A DNA stretch of 64,000 nucleotides from JACCSI01 sp035575715 (GCA_035575715.1 DATLXN010000026.1:58443-122442), one strand, 5' to 3'. Numbered from the stretch's first letter, positions 44,513 to 54,062 are shown. A program made the numbers and translations. Notes: generated from the sequence alone by a model not told the origin.

Positions 44513-46090
44513 CTAATCCTCTTTCTGAACGACGCGTTTGCGGGCCGTGAGTTCGAGAATCGCGTCGCCGATATGGCTGGCCAGGTCGCCGGCAGTCATC
44601 GACACCTCCCCGACGTCGGCATCGGCGAGCTCGCCGGCCGCGCCGTGCAGATAAACGGCAACGCGACACGCGGCCTCGGCGTCGAGAAGCTGCGCCAGCC
44701 ACGCCGCGAGCATGCCGGCCAGGACATCACCGGTCCCACCGGTTGCCATCCCCGGACTTCCGGTTGGATTGACGAAGATCTTGCCGTCCGGCGTCGCGAT
44801 CAACGTGCGATACCCCTTGAGGACGACGTAGACCTGATGCGTCGACGCAAAGTCCCGGGCAATATTCATCCGGTCCGCTTGCACGTCATCCACCGAGCAG
44901 CCGACGAGTCGAGCCATTTCGCCCGGATGCGGCGTGATCACCACGTCGCGCCCCTCGCGTCCGGCGAGCGCCGCCGGGTCGTCGATGAAGGCGTTGAGCG
45001 CGTCGGCATCGAGGACCAGGGGGCCTTCCGCCTTGTCGAGCAACTCGCGGACGAAGGTCGTTACGGCTTCGCCGCGGCCGAGCCCCGGGCCCACCGCGGT
45101 GACATCAGCAGTCAGGGCTAGCACTTGTTCCGCGGCTGAAAAATCGACGCTGCCGCCGGCAGTTTCGTCGAGGCCTTCAGTCATGTACTCCGGGGTGTGC
45201 ATGGCGACGATCGAGACACAGGAGTGCGGAGAGGCCACAGTGACGAGTCCGGCGCCGGATCGCAGCGCGCCCTCAGCCGCGAGGATCGCCGCGCCGGTCT
45301 TGCCGCGCGAACCGGCCACGATTAACACGCGACCAAAGTCCCCTTTGTGGGCTTCGGGTGCACGCGGGGTGATCAACGCGCGGATCTGGTCGCGGGTCAG
45401 CAACTCGACCCGTGGGCCTTCGAGCGCTTCGATGATGCCCGCCGGGATGCCGATATCGGCGATCACCACCTCGCCGGAATTCTGTTCAGCCGGCGGCAGA
45501 ATCAGCGGCAATTTCGGCGCACCGAGCGTCACGGTCACCGTCGCGTCGATGCTGTCGCCGATGAGGTCCGAGGTATCGGCCGACATGCCGGACGGCAAGT
45601 CGACCGAGACGACCGGGATCGCCGATGCGTTGATGTCGGCGATCACCGTCTCGTAGATCCCTGAGAGCGCTGACTTCAGCCCGGTGCCGAACAGCGCGTC
45701 GACGATCAGATCGTGCTCCGAGATTTCTGAGAGGTGCAGATCCCACTGGCCTTCGTCGGCGATCTCGACCACGGTGATCGCCAACCGACCGAGGATCTCG
45801 AGGTTGACCCGTGCGTCGCCCTTCACTTCGGCAATCTGGCCGACGACGAACACCGACACGTCGATGCCGCGCTGGTACAGCGTGCGGGCCACGACAAAGC
45901 CGTCGCCGCCGTTATTACCTTTGCCGCCGATCACCGCGACGCGGCGGTCGCCAAGATCCGGGAAGAATGATTCCATCGCCGCCACCACCTGGCGGCCGGC
46001 GTTTTCCATCAGCACGAGAGAAGGAATGCCGATGTCTTCGATGGTGCGGCGATCGGCTTCGCGCATCTGATCGGCGGTGAGGATACGCAT
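44513..46090 (-). CDS. nnr: Bifunctional NAD(P)H-hydrate epimerase / ADP-dependent dehydratase
   Basis: Repairs damaged hydrated NADH and NADPH. ATG 46090 (MRILTADQMREADRRTIED) is the standard start; a longer frame to 46198 has no support. The 525-residue protein fuses the YjeF N-terminal epimerase (residues 1-215; GKGNNGGDGFVVARTL near 56) to the C-terminal dehydratase (about 240-510). In the latter, HKGDFGRVLIVAGSRGKTGA, GPGLGRGEAV, VITPHPGEMARL and GMATGGTGDVLAGMLAAWL carry the ADP and substrate sites. Both active regions look intact. It is followed by tsaE. Confidence 0.95.
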   Translation of the reverse strand: MRILTADQMREADRRTIEDIGIPSLVLMENAGRQVVAAMESFFPDLGDRRVAVIGGKGNNGGDGFVVARTLYQRGIDVSVFVVGQIAEVKGDARVNLEILGRLAITVVEIADEGQWDLHLSEISEHDLIVDALFGTGLKSALSGIYETVIADINASAIPVVSVDLPSGMSADTSDLIGDSIDATVTVTLGAPKLPLILPPAEQNSGEVVIADIGIPAGIIEALEGPRVELLTRDQIRALITPRAPEAHKGDFGRVLIVAGSRGKTGAAILAAEGALRSGAGLVTVASPHSCVSIVAMHTPEYMTEGLDETAGGSVDFSAAEQVLALTADVTAVGPGLGRGEAVTTFVRELLDKAEGPLVLDADALNAFIDDPAALAGREGRDVVITPHPGEMARLVGCSVDDVQADRMNIARDFASTHQVYVVLKGYRTLIATPDGKIFVNPTGSPGMATGGTGDVLAGMLAAWLAQLLDAEAACRVAVYLHGAAGELADADVGEVSMTAGDLASHIGDAILELTARKRVVQKED

Positions 46091-46218
46091 GGGTTGGTGG
46101 TCTGGGGTCGGTCGCCAGTCGTCGCACTGAAGCGTCGCAGCACGGAAACGTTCAACAGTTTTCCGTGATTCCGTGTCTGGTTGCACGCAGTCTAGCACAC
46201 GGGTTACGCTGCCCAGAT

Positions 46219-47127
46219 ATGAGCGTCTTCGTTAATGTCAACGGGCAGATCGCCGATGGCGCGCACGCCGCGATCTCGGTGTTCGATCATGGATTTCTCT
46301 ACGGCGAAGGCGTCTACGAAACGGTGCGCACTTACAACGCCGAACCGTTTCTGTTCGACCGTCACATGACGCGGCTACGGGCGTCGGCCGCGATGATCAT
46401 GCTCGATGTGCCGTTATCGGATGAACAGTACCTCCAGCGGTCGCTCGAGACGATGAAAGCCGCCGGACTCGGCCGCAATTCGGACGGCTCGATCCAGGAA
46501 GCGTATGTCCGCATTCTCCACACGCGCGGCATCGGCGACCTGACCTACGACCCCGCCGCCACGCCGCAGCCGTCGGTGGTGGTCATCGTCAAATCGCTGC
46601 CGGTGACACCCGACGAGCACTACCAACACGGCGTCAAGGTGTGCATGGTCGACATCATCCGGAATCACCCGAAGTCGGTGAACCCGTTGATCAAGAGCAA
46701 TAACCTGCTCAATAACGCACTGTGCATGCAACAGGCGATGCGTAAAGGCGGCATCGAAGGGGTGTTCAGGAATTATCGCGGCGAGTTGTCAGAATGCTCG
46801 CAATCCAACCTGTTCATCGTCAAAAACGGCGTCGTGCGGACTCCGCCGCTCGATGCCGGGCTGCTCGCCGGGATCACCCGCGCGTTCGTCTTCGAGATCG
46901 GCGCTGAAGCAGGCGTCAAAGTCGAGGAAGCGATGCTCCACGATGACGATCTGTTCCGCGCCGATGAAGCCTTTTTCACGAGTTCGACCAAGGAGCTGAT
47001 GCCGATTGTCGAAGTCGATGACCGCACCATCGGCCGTGGCAAGCCGGGAGCGGTGACACAAACCCTACTCGAGACATTCCGCCGCCGCGCCAACGAGCTG
47101 ACGACGGGCCGGGTCGCCGCGCGCTGA
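46219..47127 (+). CDS. Class IV PLP-dependent aminotransferase (branched-chain / D-amino acid type)
   Basis: Fold-type IV aminotransferase family containing IlvE, Dat and aminodeoxychorismate lyase. ATG 46219 (MSVFVNVNGQIADG) fits the family; the frame to 46165 is not preceded by a start of that type. The 302-residue protein has ISVFDHGFLYGEGVYETVRTY (shown part: FDHGFLYGEGVYETVRTY) near residue 20. The PLP-binding Lys is in LIKSNNLLNNAL near 158, the ELSECSQSNLFIV cofactor loop follows, then GLLAGITR. Which amino acid it uses is uncertain. The 3' half is overlapped on the other strand by the long tail of the next gene. Confidence 0.9.
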   Translation: MSVFVNVNGQIADGAHAAISVFDHGFLYGEGVYETVRTYNAEPFLFDRHMTRLRASAAMIMLDVPLSDEQYLQRSLETMKAAGLGRNSDGSIQEAYVRILHTRGIGDLTYDPAATPQPSVVVIVKSLPVTPDEHYQHGVKVCMVDIIRNHPKSVNPLIKSNNLLNNALCMQQAMRKGGIEGVFRNYRGELSECSQSNLFIVKNGVVRTPPLDAGLLAGITRAFVFEIGAEAGVKVEEAMLHDDDLFRADEAFFTSSTKELMPIVEVDDRTIGRGKPGAVTQTLLETFRRRANELTTGRVAAR

Positions 47128-48080
47128 TTCAGCGCGCCCGGCACCCGCGCAGGCAGCGGCACCTCGTATATATAGATCGTCGACTGGTCGTCCTCGGGCA
47201 TGAAATAGGCCCGCAGGCCAGAGCCGGACGGCTCGACCCAAACCGGGTTCTGTGTCATGGCGAAGCCAGTCGCGGTCCACAGCGGGACCGGCGCTTGATG
47301 AAGTGGCCGACCATCGGTGAGATCAACGAGGTCCAAGCCGCCGAGTCTAAAGACCGGCGCATCGGGCGTCTGGCGGAGCTCGGTGACGCCACTGCACAGC
47401 ATCCGGCGCTGCCCCACGTATTTGCAATCCTGGTAATCGACGTAGTGCGACGGATTGGAAATCGGCGGCGGACTCCCCGCGCGACGCCGGCCGTTAGCAT
47501 CCAGCAGCCATCGATAGAACCGTCGCGAACCCCAACTGACGCCGTGCAGCGTGTCGTCGTCGGTGTTGTGCACGATGGCGCCGATGTGATCGTTGACCGT
47601 GAAGACTTCCGTGGCGGTCATCGTGTGGGGGTTGACGCGATAGATGATCGAGCGGCTGTTCGGTCGATACTCCGCGACGGCTACCCAGATGGAGGTGCCA
47701 TCAAAGTCGATCCCGCCCGGGTGATACATCGTGCCCTGGCCGAGCCTGAGATCGGCCAGCAGCTTGCCGGCCCCGTCAAACTTGAACAGATGGCCGACGC
47801 CGTCGCCGACCGTTCGGTCGTGACCGTCAACCGGCGTGTCGTATCGCGTGGTGCGCGTACGTACTTCGACCGAGGACACGAAGAAGGTGTCGCCGATTTT
47901 CACCAGCCCCTGCGGATGATGGGTCGGGAACGCGATCGGAATGGTGCCGGCGCGCGACCACTTCGACTCTCGCGTGAGCGCCACCACGCGCTCGGCCACT
48001 GTCAGTCGATCGGTGCCAGGGCTCTGCGCGGTCACGGCACAGCCAGCGACCAGCGCATACAAGATCTGACGTTGGAACAT
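46773..48080 (-). CDS. Secreted DUF6454-like beta-propeller-type protein, 3' end running antisense into the aminotransferase
   Basis: The first 310 residues are coherent. A signal peptide (LYALVAGCAVTAQ) is followed by a propeller-like domain with FPTHHPQGLVKIGDTFFVSS near 50, GHLFKFDGAGKLLADL, YHPGGIDFDGTSIWVAVAEY and HTDDDTLHGVSWGSRRFY-type repeats, ending YIYEVPLPARVPG. This resembles the uncharacterised DUF6454 group. From about residue 318 the frame enters the aminotransferase gene in antisense for 355 bases and becomes Ser/Arg-rich noise. In the +1 frame a TGA follows at once after VPGAL, so the natural stop was probably lost by a one-base indel. Function unknown. Confidence 0.7.
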   Translation of the reverse strand: MFQRQILYALVAGCAVTAQSPGTDRLTVAERVVALTRESKWSRAGTIPIAFPTHHPQGLVKIGDTFFVSSVEVRTRTTRYDTPVDGHDRTVGDGVGHLFKFDGAGKLLADLRLGQGTMYHPGGIDFDGTSIWVAVAEYRPNSRSIIYRVNPHTMTATEVFTVNDHIGAIVHNTDDDTLHGVSWGSRRFYRWLLDANGRRRAGSPPPISNPSHYVDYQDCKYVGQRRMLCSGVTELRQTPDAPVFRLGGLDLVDLTDGRPLHQAPVPLWTATGFAMTQNPVWVEPSGSGLRAYFMPEDDQSTIYIYEVPLPARVPGALNQRAATRPVVSSLARRRNVSSRVCVTAPGLPRPMVRSSTSTIGISSLVELVKKASSARNRSSSWSIASSTLTPASAPISKTNARVIPASSPASSGGVRTTPFLTMNRLDCEHSDNSPR

Positions 48081-48118
48081 CAGGCCGTGCCGCGTTACGC
48101 TAAGACCAGGAGATTACG

Positions 48119-48307
48119 ATGACGTGGAAAGACAAGCTCGAGCTCGGCATTAAAGAAGACGCTGCCTTTCGCAAAGACAACCTGCCCGAAAGTCAGGTGC
48201 GCGGACCCGAGGTCCCGGCCGGCGACGGTCGATCCCCGATCGTCCCCGCCGCCGTCAAGGATCAAGCCGAAGCGCCCAAGCCGCCGGTCCCGAAGACCGA
48301 CGACTAG
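48119..48307 (+). CDS. Small charged protein of unknown function
   Basis: 62 residues, ATG 48119 with GGAG at an acceptable distance upstream (48110-48113). N-terminal helix MTWKDKLELGIKEDAAFRKD, then a Pro-rich, disordered-looking C-terminus. Real-looking because of the ribosome-binding site and the clean fit in a gap between two minus-strand genes. No domain recognised. Confidence 0.6.
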   Translation: MTWKDKLELGIKEDAAFRKDNLPESQVRGPEVPAGDGRSPIVPAAVKDQAEAPKPPVPKTDD

Positions 48308-48310
48308 CGA

Positions 48311-50068
48311 TCAGCACGACAGGCACTTGTTGTTGTTCCGCGCGCCCAGCTTGGCCAGCAAGGCCAGCGTCTCTGGAAAAGGCTGGGTGCGCTGGACCGG
48401 GCCGTTGGCCATGTCTGCCGTGGTCTGTCCCTCGCGATTGACCACAGTGACGTCGGCGCCTTTCGACACGAGAAAGAGAATCATCTCGTTGTCCCCGCGC
48501 GCCGCGGCGTTGTGCAGGACGCTGTTCCCTTCGTGGTCGCGAGCGTTCGGATCGGCGTGGAGTTCCTCGACCAGATACTTCACGGCGGCCAGCATGCCGT
48601 GCGGCGCATGCCGACGCGAGTTCGCGGCAAAACCCTCCCCATAGCCAGCGCCCGCGGCCGCGATGATGGCGGGCACGGCCGGGCCACCCATGACGATCGG
48701 GGGCAGGCCCGAGACATCTTTGAAATCTCGCGCCCCGGCGTCTCCGGTCTGCGGCCGGCCTGGTGGCTTGATCGACGGGATGTTGGGGTCGGCGCCGTAG
48801 CTGACGAGCAATTTCATCGCATCGACGTCAGCCGCATAGGCGGCGCGCCAGAACGCCGTGGCGCCGACTTCGTCGACGCCGGACTGATCGAAGTTGTACT
48901 CCGAGTACCAGACCTTTTTATTGACGCGCTGATTCGGGTCGGCGCCCTTGTCCAGCAACAGCCGCATGTAATCCAGGTAGCCGGTGTGTTGATTCAGCTG
49001 CGCCGTCGGCTGCGGATACGCCGCCTTGGCTGCCCACTGCACGTTGATCGCGGCGTAGAGCGGTGTCGCGCCGTTTTCACCGGCGAGGTTCGGGTCGGCG
49101 CCCTGTTCGAGCAGCATTTTGCCGATATCGAAATGCCCATTGACGGTTGCCACCAGCAGTGGGCTGGTGCGATCCCCGCCAGTCACCGTGTTGACATTGA
49201 CCCCGGCGGCGAGCAGGGCGCTGACGACACCGGCATGACCATCGCGGACCGCGTAATGAATGGGGGCAAACCCGCCCTGCGCATAGACCAGTTCGTTGAT
49301 CAGATAGGTCCGATCGACGCCGGGCATGGCGACGCGGCGTGCGGCCGGTGCTTGCGCAGGTCCGGCGCCGAGCCCCGTCGTCGGCGTGGCGTCACGGCCA
49401 GCGGCCTGCGTGGGCAGGTTGCGGCCGTCGGGATTGGACCCGTCGCGACTGAGCGCGGCGAAATCCAGCACCTTGGTTGCCTTGTTCGGATCGGCGCCCT
49501 TGGCGATGAGCAGCTTGACCGCAGCGACGTGGTTTGCCGCGGCGGCCCACATCAGCGCGGTCTGGCCGCGGAATGTTTCGGCGGCGTTCGGGTCGGCGCC
49601 GGCGTCGAGCAGAGCGCCCAGTGCCGCCACCTCCCCGGTCCCCGAGGCGAGCATCAGCGGCGTCGCCCCGGTGGACGTGCGCGCATTGGCATCGGCACCG
49701 GCGCCGAGGAGGCCGACAATGACCGGCGCACTGCCACGTTCGGCGGCCAGGTGCAGCGGCGTGAATCGGCCAGAGCGCGTCGTCGCCAGGGCACTGCCGC
49801 CTGCCAGCAGCAGGAGCCGGGCCATTTCGGCATCGCCATGCCGCGCCGCCCAGTGCAGCGCGGTGACGCCGTCACCGAGCGCCTCGTTGACGTCGGCGCC
49901 TTGTTTGAGCAGCGTGCGCACGCCATCACGGTCGCCGTCGCGGGCCGCTTCGGCGACACGAGTGGCGGCGCCGTGCAGCGTGACGGCGAGGCAACAGGCA
50001 CCCAACACGCCCATCGCCAGTCCATTGCAAAGTCGTCTCGCGCGCATCGTCAATGCCTCTCTGTTCAT
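48311..50068 (-). CDS. Secreted ankyrin-repeat protein
   Basis: The 585-residue protein has a signal peptide (about 1-35, LAMGVLGACCLAVTLHGAA) and about ten ankyrin repeats of the GADVNEALGDGVTALHWAAR type spanning residues 40-580. Further copies include GADANARTSTGATPLMLA and GADPNLAGENGATPLYAAI. It ends KLGARNNNKCLSC. Its start overlaps the DUF1552 gene's stop by four bases, so it belongs to the DUF1592-DUF1552-ankyrin operon. Ankyrin repeats bind proteins; here it likely acts as an extracytoplasmic adaptor for its operon partners, which is inference. Confidence 0.92.
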   Translation of the reverse strand: MNREALTMRARRLCNGLAMGVLGACCLAVTLHGAATRVAEAARDGDRDGVRTLLKQGADVNEALGDGVTALHWAARHGDAEMARLLLLAGGSALATTRSGRFTPLHLAAERGSAPVIVGLLGAGADANARTSTGATPLMLASGTGEVAALGALLDAGADPNAAETFRGQTALMWAAAANHVAAVKLLIAKGADPNKATKVLDFAALSRDGSNPDGRNLPTQAAGRDATPTTGLGAGPAQAPAARRVAMPGVDRTYLINELVYAQGGFAPIHYAVRDGHAGVVSALLAAGVNVNTVTGGDRTSPLLVATVNGHFDIGKMLLEQGADPNLAGENGATPLYAAINVQWAAKAAYPQPTAQLNQHTGYLDYMRLLLDKGADPNQRVNKKVWYSEYNFDQSGVDEVGATAFWRAAYAADVDAMKLLVSYGADPNIPSIKPPGRPQTGDAGARDFKDVSGLPPIVMGGPAVPAIIAAAGAGYGEGFAANSRRHAPHGMLAAVKYLVEELHADPNARDHEGNSVLHNAAARGDNEMILFLVSKGADVTVVNREGQTTADMANGPVQRTQPFPETLALLAKLGARNNNKCLSC

Positions 50069-51471
50069 ATGCCGGCCGCCATAGTGGTCGCGCCCGCGCT
50101 GGTCAAACTGAGTTCGCCGGTGCTGTCGCCGAACGAGGCCAGGTCATCGAGACCAAAGCCATGCAACAGGGTCAAGAAGGCGTTGGCCATCGGGGTGCCA
50201 GCCGCCGCCTTGACGTGCATGCCGCCGCGCAGCGCCCCTGCGCCCTTGCCCGCAAAAAACAATGGGCAGCGCTTGTGATTATGGAGGTTGGGATTGCCCA
50301 TCGGTGAGCCGTACATGACAACGGTATTATCGAGCAGCGTCGCGTCGCCATCGGCGGTTCGTTTGAGGCGATCGAGGAAGTACGGAATCAGGCTGACGTG
50401 GTGGCGGTTGATCTTCTCGAACTGTTTGATGCGCTCTTCGTTTTCGTTGTGGTGCGACGCATTGTGGAAGCCGGTGTTGACCCCGGTCCCGGGAAACACC
50501 CGGCCGCTCACGTCGCGCGACAGTTTAAACGAGAACACGCGCGTGATGTCCGATGCAAAGGCGAGCGCCTGCAGGTCGAACATCAGCTTGACGTGGTCGT
50601 CGAAGGAATCAGGCACGCCGACCGGCGAATTCGGGAGCTGACGCTCCTCACCCGAGGAATTGGCCGCCTCGACTTTCTGAATGCGCCGCTCGATCTCGCG
50701 AACGTCATCAAGGTAATCGGCCAGTCGCGCCTTGTCGGCGACGCCGAGTTCCCGCTTCAACCGATCGACGGCGGCGGTAATGGTGTCGAGCACGCTGCGA
50801 TCCTCGCGGCGGCGGCGGCGCCGATCCTCAGGCGTCGCGCCAAGTCCGAACAACTGATCGAACACCGCGCGCGGATCCTGGATCATCGGCAGCGGCTGGT
50901 CGGGCGACGCCCAACTGATCATGTCCATGTAGACGCACGAGTAGCCGTATTCGCAGCCGCCCGACTGGTCGACGTTCTCGATGCACAACTGCATCGACGG
51001 CACTGGTGTGTCCTGACCGAACCGCCCGGCGAAGAGCTGGTCAATCGAGACGCCGGCGCGCACATCCGAGCCCTGCGTCTGCTTCGGATGGGACTGGGTC
51101 AGGAACACCGCGCTGGCGCGGAAGTGATCGCCGCCGATCTCCGCGGTTGAATACGCCTCGGCCTTTGCGACGTCGGTGTTGCTGACGATCGTCAGATAGT
51201 CGCGAAAGGGTTCAAGCGACTGCAAGCTGCCGGCTGACAGATCGAAATCGCGGCCGACCGCGGCCGGGGACCAGAGGTTCTTCTCAATCCCGAAATTGGT
51301 ACTGCCCGCCGCCCCGTGCACGTTCTCGATGCACACCAGCCGAGGCTTGCCTTTGAGCGCCTGCGCCGCGGCGCCGGCCGGCACCATCGCCTCGAGCAGG
51401 GGCAGCGCGACGGTGACCCCGAGCCCCTTCAGTGCGGTTCGACGAGAGAGATGCTTACCGGTAATGAACAT
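50065..51471 (-). CDS. DUF1552 protein with twin-arginine signal
   Basis: The 468-residue protein starts with LSRRTALKGLGVTVALPLLE, a clear Tat signal for export in folded form. The body matches DUF1552: PRLVCIENVHGAAGSTNFG, DHFRASAVFLTQSHPKQ, then CIENVDQSGGCEYGYSCVYM, and near the end YGSPMGNPNLHNHKRCPLFF and GKGAGALRGGMHV. DUF1552 genes are nearly always next to DUF1592 cytochrome genes in Acidobacteria and Planctomycetes; their reaction is not known to me. It starts seven bases after the DUF1592 stop and overlaps the ankyrin gene. Confidence 0.93.
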   Translation of the reverse strand: MFITGKHLSRRTALKGLGVTVALPLLEAMVPAGAAAQALKGKPRLVCIENVHGAAGSTNFGIEKNLWSPAAVGRDFDLSAGSLQSLEPFRDYLTIVSNTDVAKAEAYSTAEIGGDHFRASAVFLTQSHPKQTQGSDVRAGVSIDQLFAGRFGQDTPVPSMQLCIENVDQSGGCEYGYSCVYMDMISWASPDQPLPMIQDPRAVFDQLFGLGATPEDRRRRRREDRSVLDTITAAVDRLKRELGVADKARLADYLDDVREIERRIQKVEAANSSGEERQLPNSPVGVPDSFDDHVKLMFDLQALAFASDITRVFSFKLSRDVSGRVFPGTGVNTGFHNASHHNENEERIKQFEKINRHHVSLIPYFLDRLKRTADGDATLLDNTVVMYGSPMGNPNLHNHKRCPLFFAGKGAGALRGGMHVKAAAGTPMANAFLTLLHGFGLDDLASFGDSTGELSLTSAGATTMAAGI

Positions 51472-51477
51472 CGCGTG

Positions 51478-53970
51478 CTATCTCCTCGAGTCTGCGGTTT
51501 CAGTGGGGGCTGCCGCGCTCATGCGAAACGCGGGGCTGGTGGCGACGCCAGTGATGAAACTGGACACTTTATAATCGTTGGCGGCGGCATCGCGAATGAC
51601 CTTTCGAACGGTTGGCATATCGAAATCTTCGATCCGACGCCCCAGCGCATAGGTCATCAGACTTTCGGTAAAGCTCAGCATGATCGACTCCTTCCGTCGC
51701 AGCAGCGCATCGCGCAGCCCGATCGGACCGTCCACTTTCGTGCCGTCGTACAACTCACCGGTCACGTCAATCGGGCTGCCACTGTCCTTGATGCGATAGC
51801 GCCCCGTGACGTCGAAGTTCTCGAGGGCCAGGCCAATCGGGTCAATGACCCGGTGGCACGAATTACAGGCGGGGTTGTTGCGATGCTGCTCCATGCGCTC
51901 GCGCACCGTGAGCAGCCGGCCTGCAGCCACCGCCTTGGTGGCTTCGAACGCCGGAATATTCGGCGGCGGTGGCGGCGGCGGCGATGCGAGCAGGACCTGC
52001 ATCACCCACTTGCCGCGCTGCACCGGCGACGTGCGATCGGCCACCGAGGTCAGGAGCAGCGTGCTGCCCTGGGTCAGGATGCCGGCCCGGCGTGTCTCAG
52101 GCATCTGCACTTTGCGAAAGTCCGGCCCGACCACGTTCGGGATGCCGTAATGGCGCGCGACGCGCTCGTTGACAAAGGAATAGTCGGCGGTGAGCATCTC
52201 GAGAAGGCTGCGATCTTCACGCACCAGGTGTTCGAAAAACAGCTGCGTCTCACGCGTAAACCCTTCGGACAGGGCGACGTCCCAGTAGGGAAAGGCGAGG
52301 CCGTCGGGCCGCATTTTGGCGACGTCCTGCAGGCGCAGCCATTGCGACCAGAAGCGTGAGGTCAGCGCTTCAGCCTTGGGATCCGCCAACATGCGCCGCA
52401 CTTCACGCGCGACTAACGCCGGAGTCGCCAAGCGGCCCGCACGCGCGGTGTCGAGTAACGCAGAGTCGGGCGCGGTGCCCCATATGAAGTAGGAGAGGCG
52501 GGACGCCAGTTCGACATCAGCAATACGAGTCGTGCCGGCGGTCGGTGCGCGCTGCTCCACCCGGAACAGGAATCGGGGATGAGCAAGCGTCGCCTGCAAC
52601 GCCAGACGGAGGCCGCCTTCGAAGTTATCTTGCTTGCGCCCCTGGTAATAGACCCGCATCAGGTCGCCGAAGTCCTCGGGGCGCACGGTGCCGCGGAATG
52701 CCTGGGTTGCGATCGTGCGCACGATCGTGGCGGCGCAGGTTTCTTCCTGGCTCGCCGTGGTTGGGCGGCAGGTGAAGATGCGGCGGCGGCTCGGCGTCTC
52801 GGACACGCCAGTCACTTCGAACGGGCCGCCAATGGCGACGTCCTGGAGGTGCGGCGCCGACGTAATGCCGAAGCCGGTGCCGTAGCGCGTGTCGATCAGC
52901 GTGTTCTGAATCGGCGTCATCAAGTCGTCGAGCGGGCCTGACTGCCTGGCGACGAAGGCGACTGCCAGTTGCTGCGGCCCCGCCTTGACGTGGATCGGCG
53001 GGGTGACAATGGTCAGCCCGCCCTTGTCCGCGTCGCTCATACCCTGATGAACCTCGAGGACGGCGACGCGATCGCCGTTGAGGGTGACTTCCAGCAGTTC
53101 CTTACTCGCGGCCATGGCGACAGCGGTGTTACCGAACAACTCGCCACTCACCGTCCGCACCAGTTTGGCGGTGAACCGATAGGTGCCGTCGGCAGGAAAC
53201 ACGTGCGTCGCCGCGAGGCCGCCACGCGAACCAAACGGCGTCCCGTCGATATATCCCATCTGCGACTGGAAGCCGGAGACGGTATAGCTCGCCGTGGTCG
53301 CTGAGGCCGATCGATCGCCAAGTGCGAGTCGGCTGATCTGACTCGCGGCCCGCAGGTAGCCGTCGAGCAGTGCGGGTGAAAACGTCTGTCCGTCGGCGAC
53401 GGTATCGAAGCCATCGGTGATCGTGTCGGGCGGAAGGTAGGAGGCGACGTCGACCTCGAGATCGAGCAGGTCCCTGATCGATCGGACATATTCAGCCCGG
53501 GTCAGTCGCTGAAACGGGCGCCAGCCTGGATTGGGGCGAAGCGCTGCGGCCGTGTCGATGCGAGTGATGAGCGCGTCGCGCAGCGACACGAGCGTCGCCT
53601 CATCCGGGCGCCTGGCGCCGGCCGGTGGCATCATCCCCGCCGTCAACTTGCGAATGATTTTTTCGGCAACGTCCGGTGCGCGCCCGGCCTCGGCTGGGTC
53701 AAACGCGGCCAGCGACAGCCCGCCAACTTTGCGGGCCTCGCTGTGGCACGTCACACAATAGGTCTTGACCACCGCTGTCTGCTCCGCGAGCGACATGGGG
53801 GTCGATGTGTGCGCGACCTGGTGTGCCGCCATTGCGGCCGGCCGCTGCGACGCGGGACTCGGGGCCGTGACGGGACGCGTCACCGCCGACGAAGGTGCGC
53901 TGAGTGTCTGCGCAGCCAGTCCCAGCCCAAGCAGCGCCGGCGCCGTGAGGGCTATCAGAAACTTCTTCAT
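51478..53970 (-). CDS. DUF1592-family multidomain cytochrome c protein
   Basis: The 830-residue exported protein has a signal peptide (FLIALTAPALLGLGLAAQ) and an N-terminal c-type heme site CVTCH near residue 72. The planctomycete-type domain series follows: DUF1587 (RLTRAEYVRSIRDLLDLEVD near 153), a carbohydrate-binding-like beta region (220-370), DUF1595, DUF1592 (SYFIWGTAPDSALLDTAR near 490), and DUF1588 (GILTQGSTLLLTSVADRTSP). A second heme motif CNSCH lies near 700 in the next segment, and the last domain is DUF1585 (ESLMTYALGRRIEDFD). A diheme or electron-transfer role outside the membrane is likely. First gene of the operon, with a TATAAT on its strand 38 bases upstream. Confidence 0.93.
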   Translation of the reverse strand: MKKFLIALTAPALLGLGLAAQTLSAPSSAVTRPVTAPSPASQRPAAMAAHQVAHTSTPMSLAEQTAVVKTYCVTCHSEARKVGGLSLAAFDPAEAGRAPDVAEKIIRKLTAGMMPPAGARRPDEATLVSLRDALITRIDTAAALRPNPGWRPFQRLTRAEYVRSIRDLLDLEVDVASYLPPDTITDGFDTVADGQTFSPALLDGYLRAASQISRLALGDRSASATTASYTVSGFQSQMGYIDGTPFGSRGGLAATHVFPADGTYRFTAKLVRTVSGELFGNTAVAMAASKELLEVTLNGDRVAVLEVHQGMSDADKGGLTIVTPPIHVKAGPQQLAVAFVARQSGPLDDLMTPIQNTLIDTRYGTGFGITSAPHLQDVAIGGPFEVTGVSETPSRRRIFTCRPTTASQEETCAATIVRTIATQAFRGTVRPEDFGDLMRVYYQGRKQDNFEGGLRLALQATLAHPRFLFRVEQRAPTAGTTRIADVELASRLSYFIWGTAPDSALLDTARAGRLATPALVAREVRRMLADPKAEALTSRFWSQWLRLQDVAKMRPDGLAFPYWDVALSEGFTRETQLFFEHLVREDRSLLEMLTADYSFVNERVARHYGIPNVVGPDFRKVQMPETRRAGILTQGSTLLLTSVADRTSPVQRGKWVMQVLLASPPPPPPPNIPAFEATKAVAAGRLLTVRERMEQHRNNPACNSCHRVIDPIGLALENFDVTGRYRIKDSGSPIDVTGELYDGTKVDGPIGLRDALLRRKESIMLSFTESLMTYALGRRIEDFDMPTVRKVIRDAAANDYKVSSFITGVATSPAFRMSAAAPTETADSRR

Positions 53971-54007
53971 GCCACCCCCGAAAATTTAAGAAATGCGGTA
54001 GGCCGCA

Positions 54008-54013
54008 ATTATA
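54008..54013 (-). promoter_or_regulatory. Candidate -10 of the DUF1592-DUF1552-ankyrin operon
   Basis: Minus-strand TATAAT (54013 to 54008), 38 bases upstream of the start at 53970. No strong -35 at 17 bases. The 162-base gap is shared with the divergent TonB-receptor gene. Confidence 0.45.
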
Positions 54014-54062
54014 AGAGGGTCGGCCGCCTGCAAGACGTCATTTGTTGGTGACAAACGGTTGC

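Noticed and set aside
48512..50278. 588-residue plus-strand ORF opposite the ankyrin gene
   Set aside because: Mirror of ankyrin repeats in GC-rich DNA; no domain, no ribosome-binding site. The same applies to long antisense ORFs at 32770-33666 and 51316-52359.
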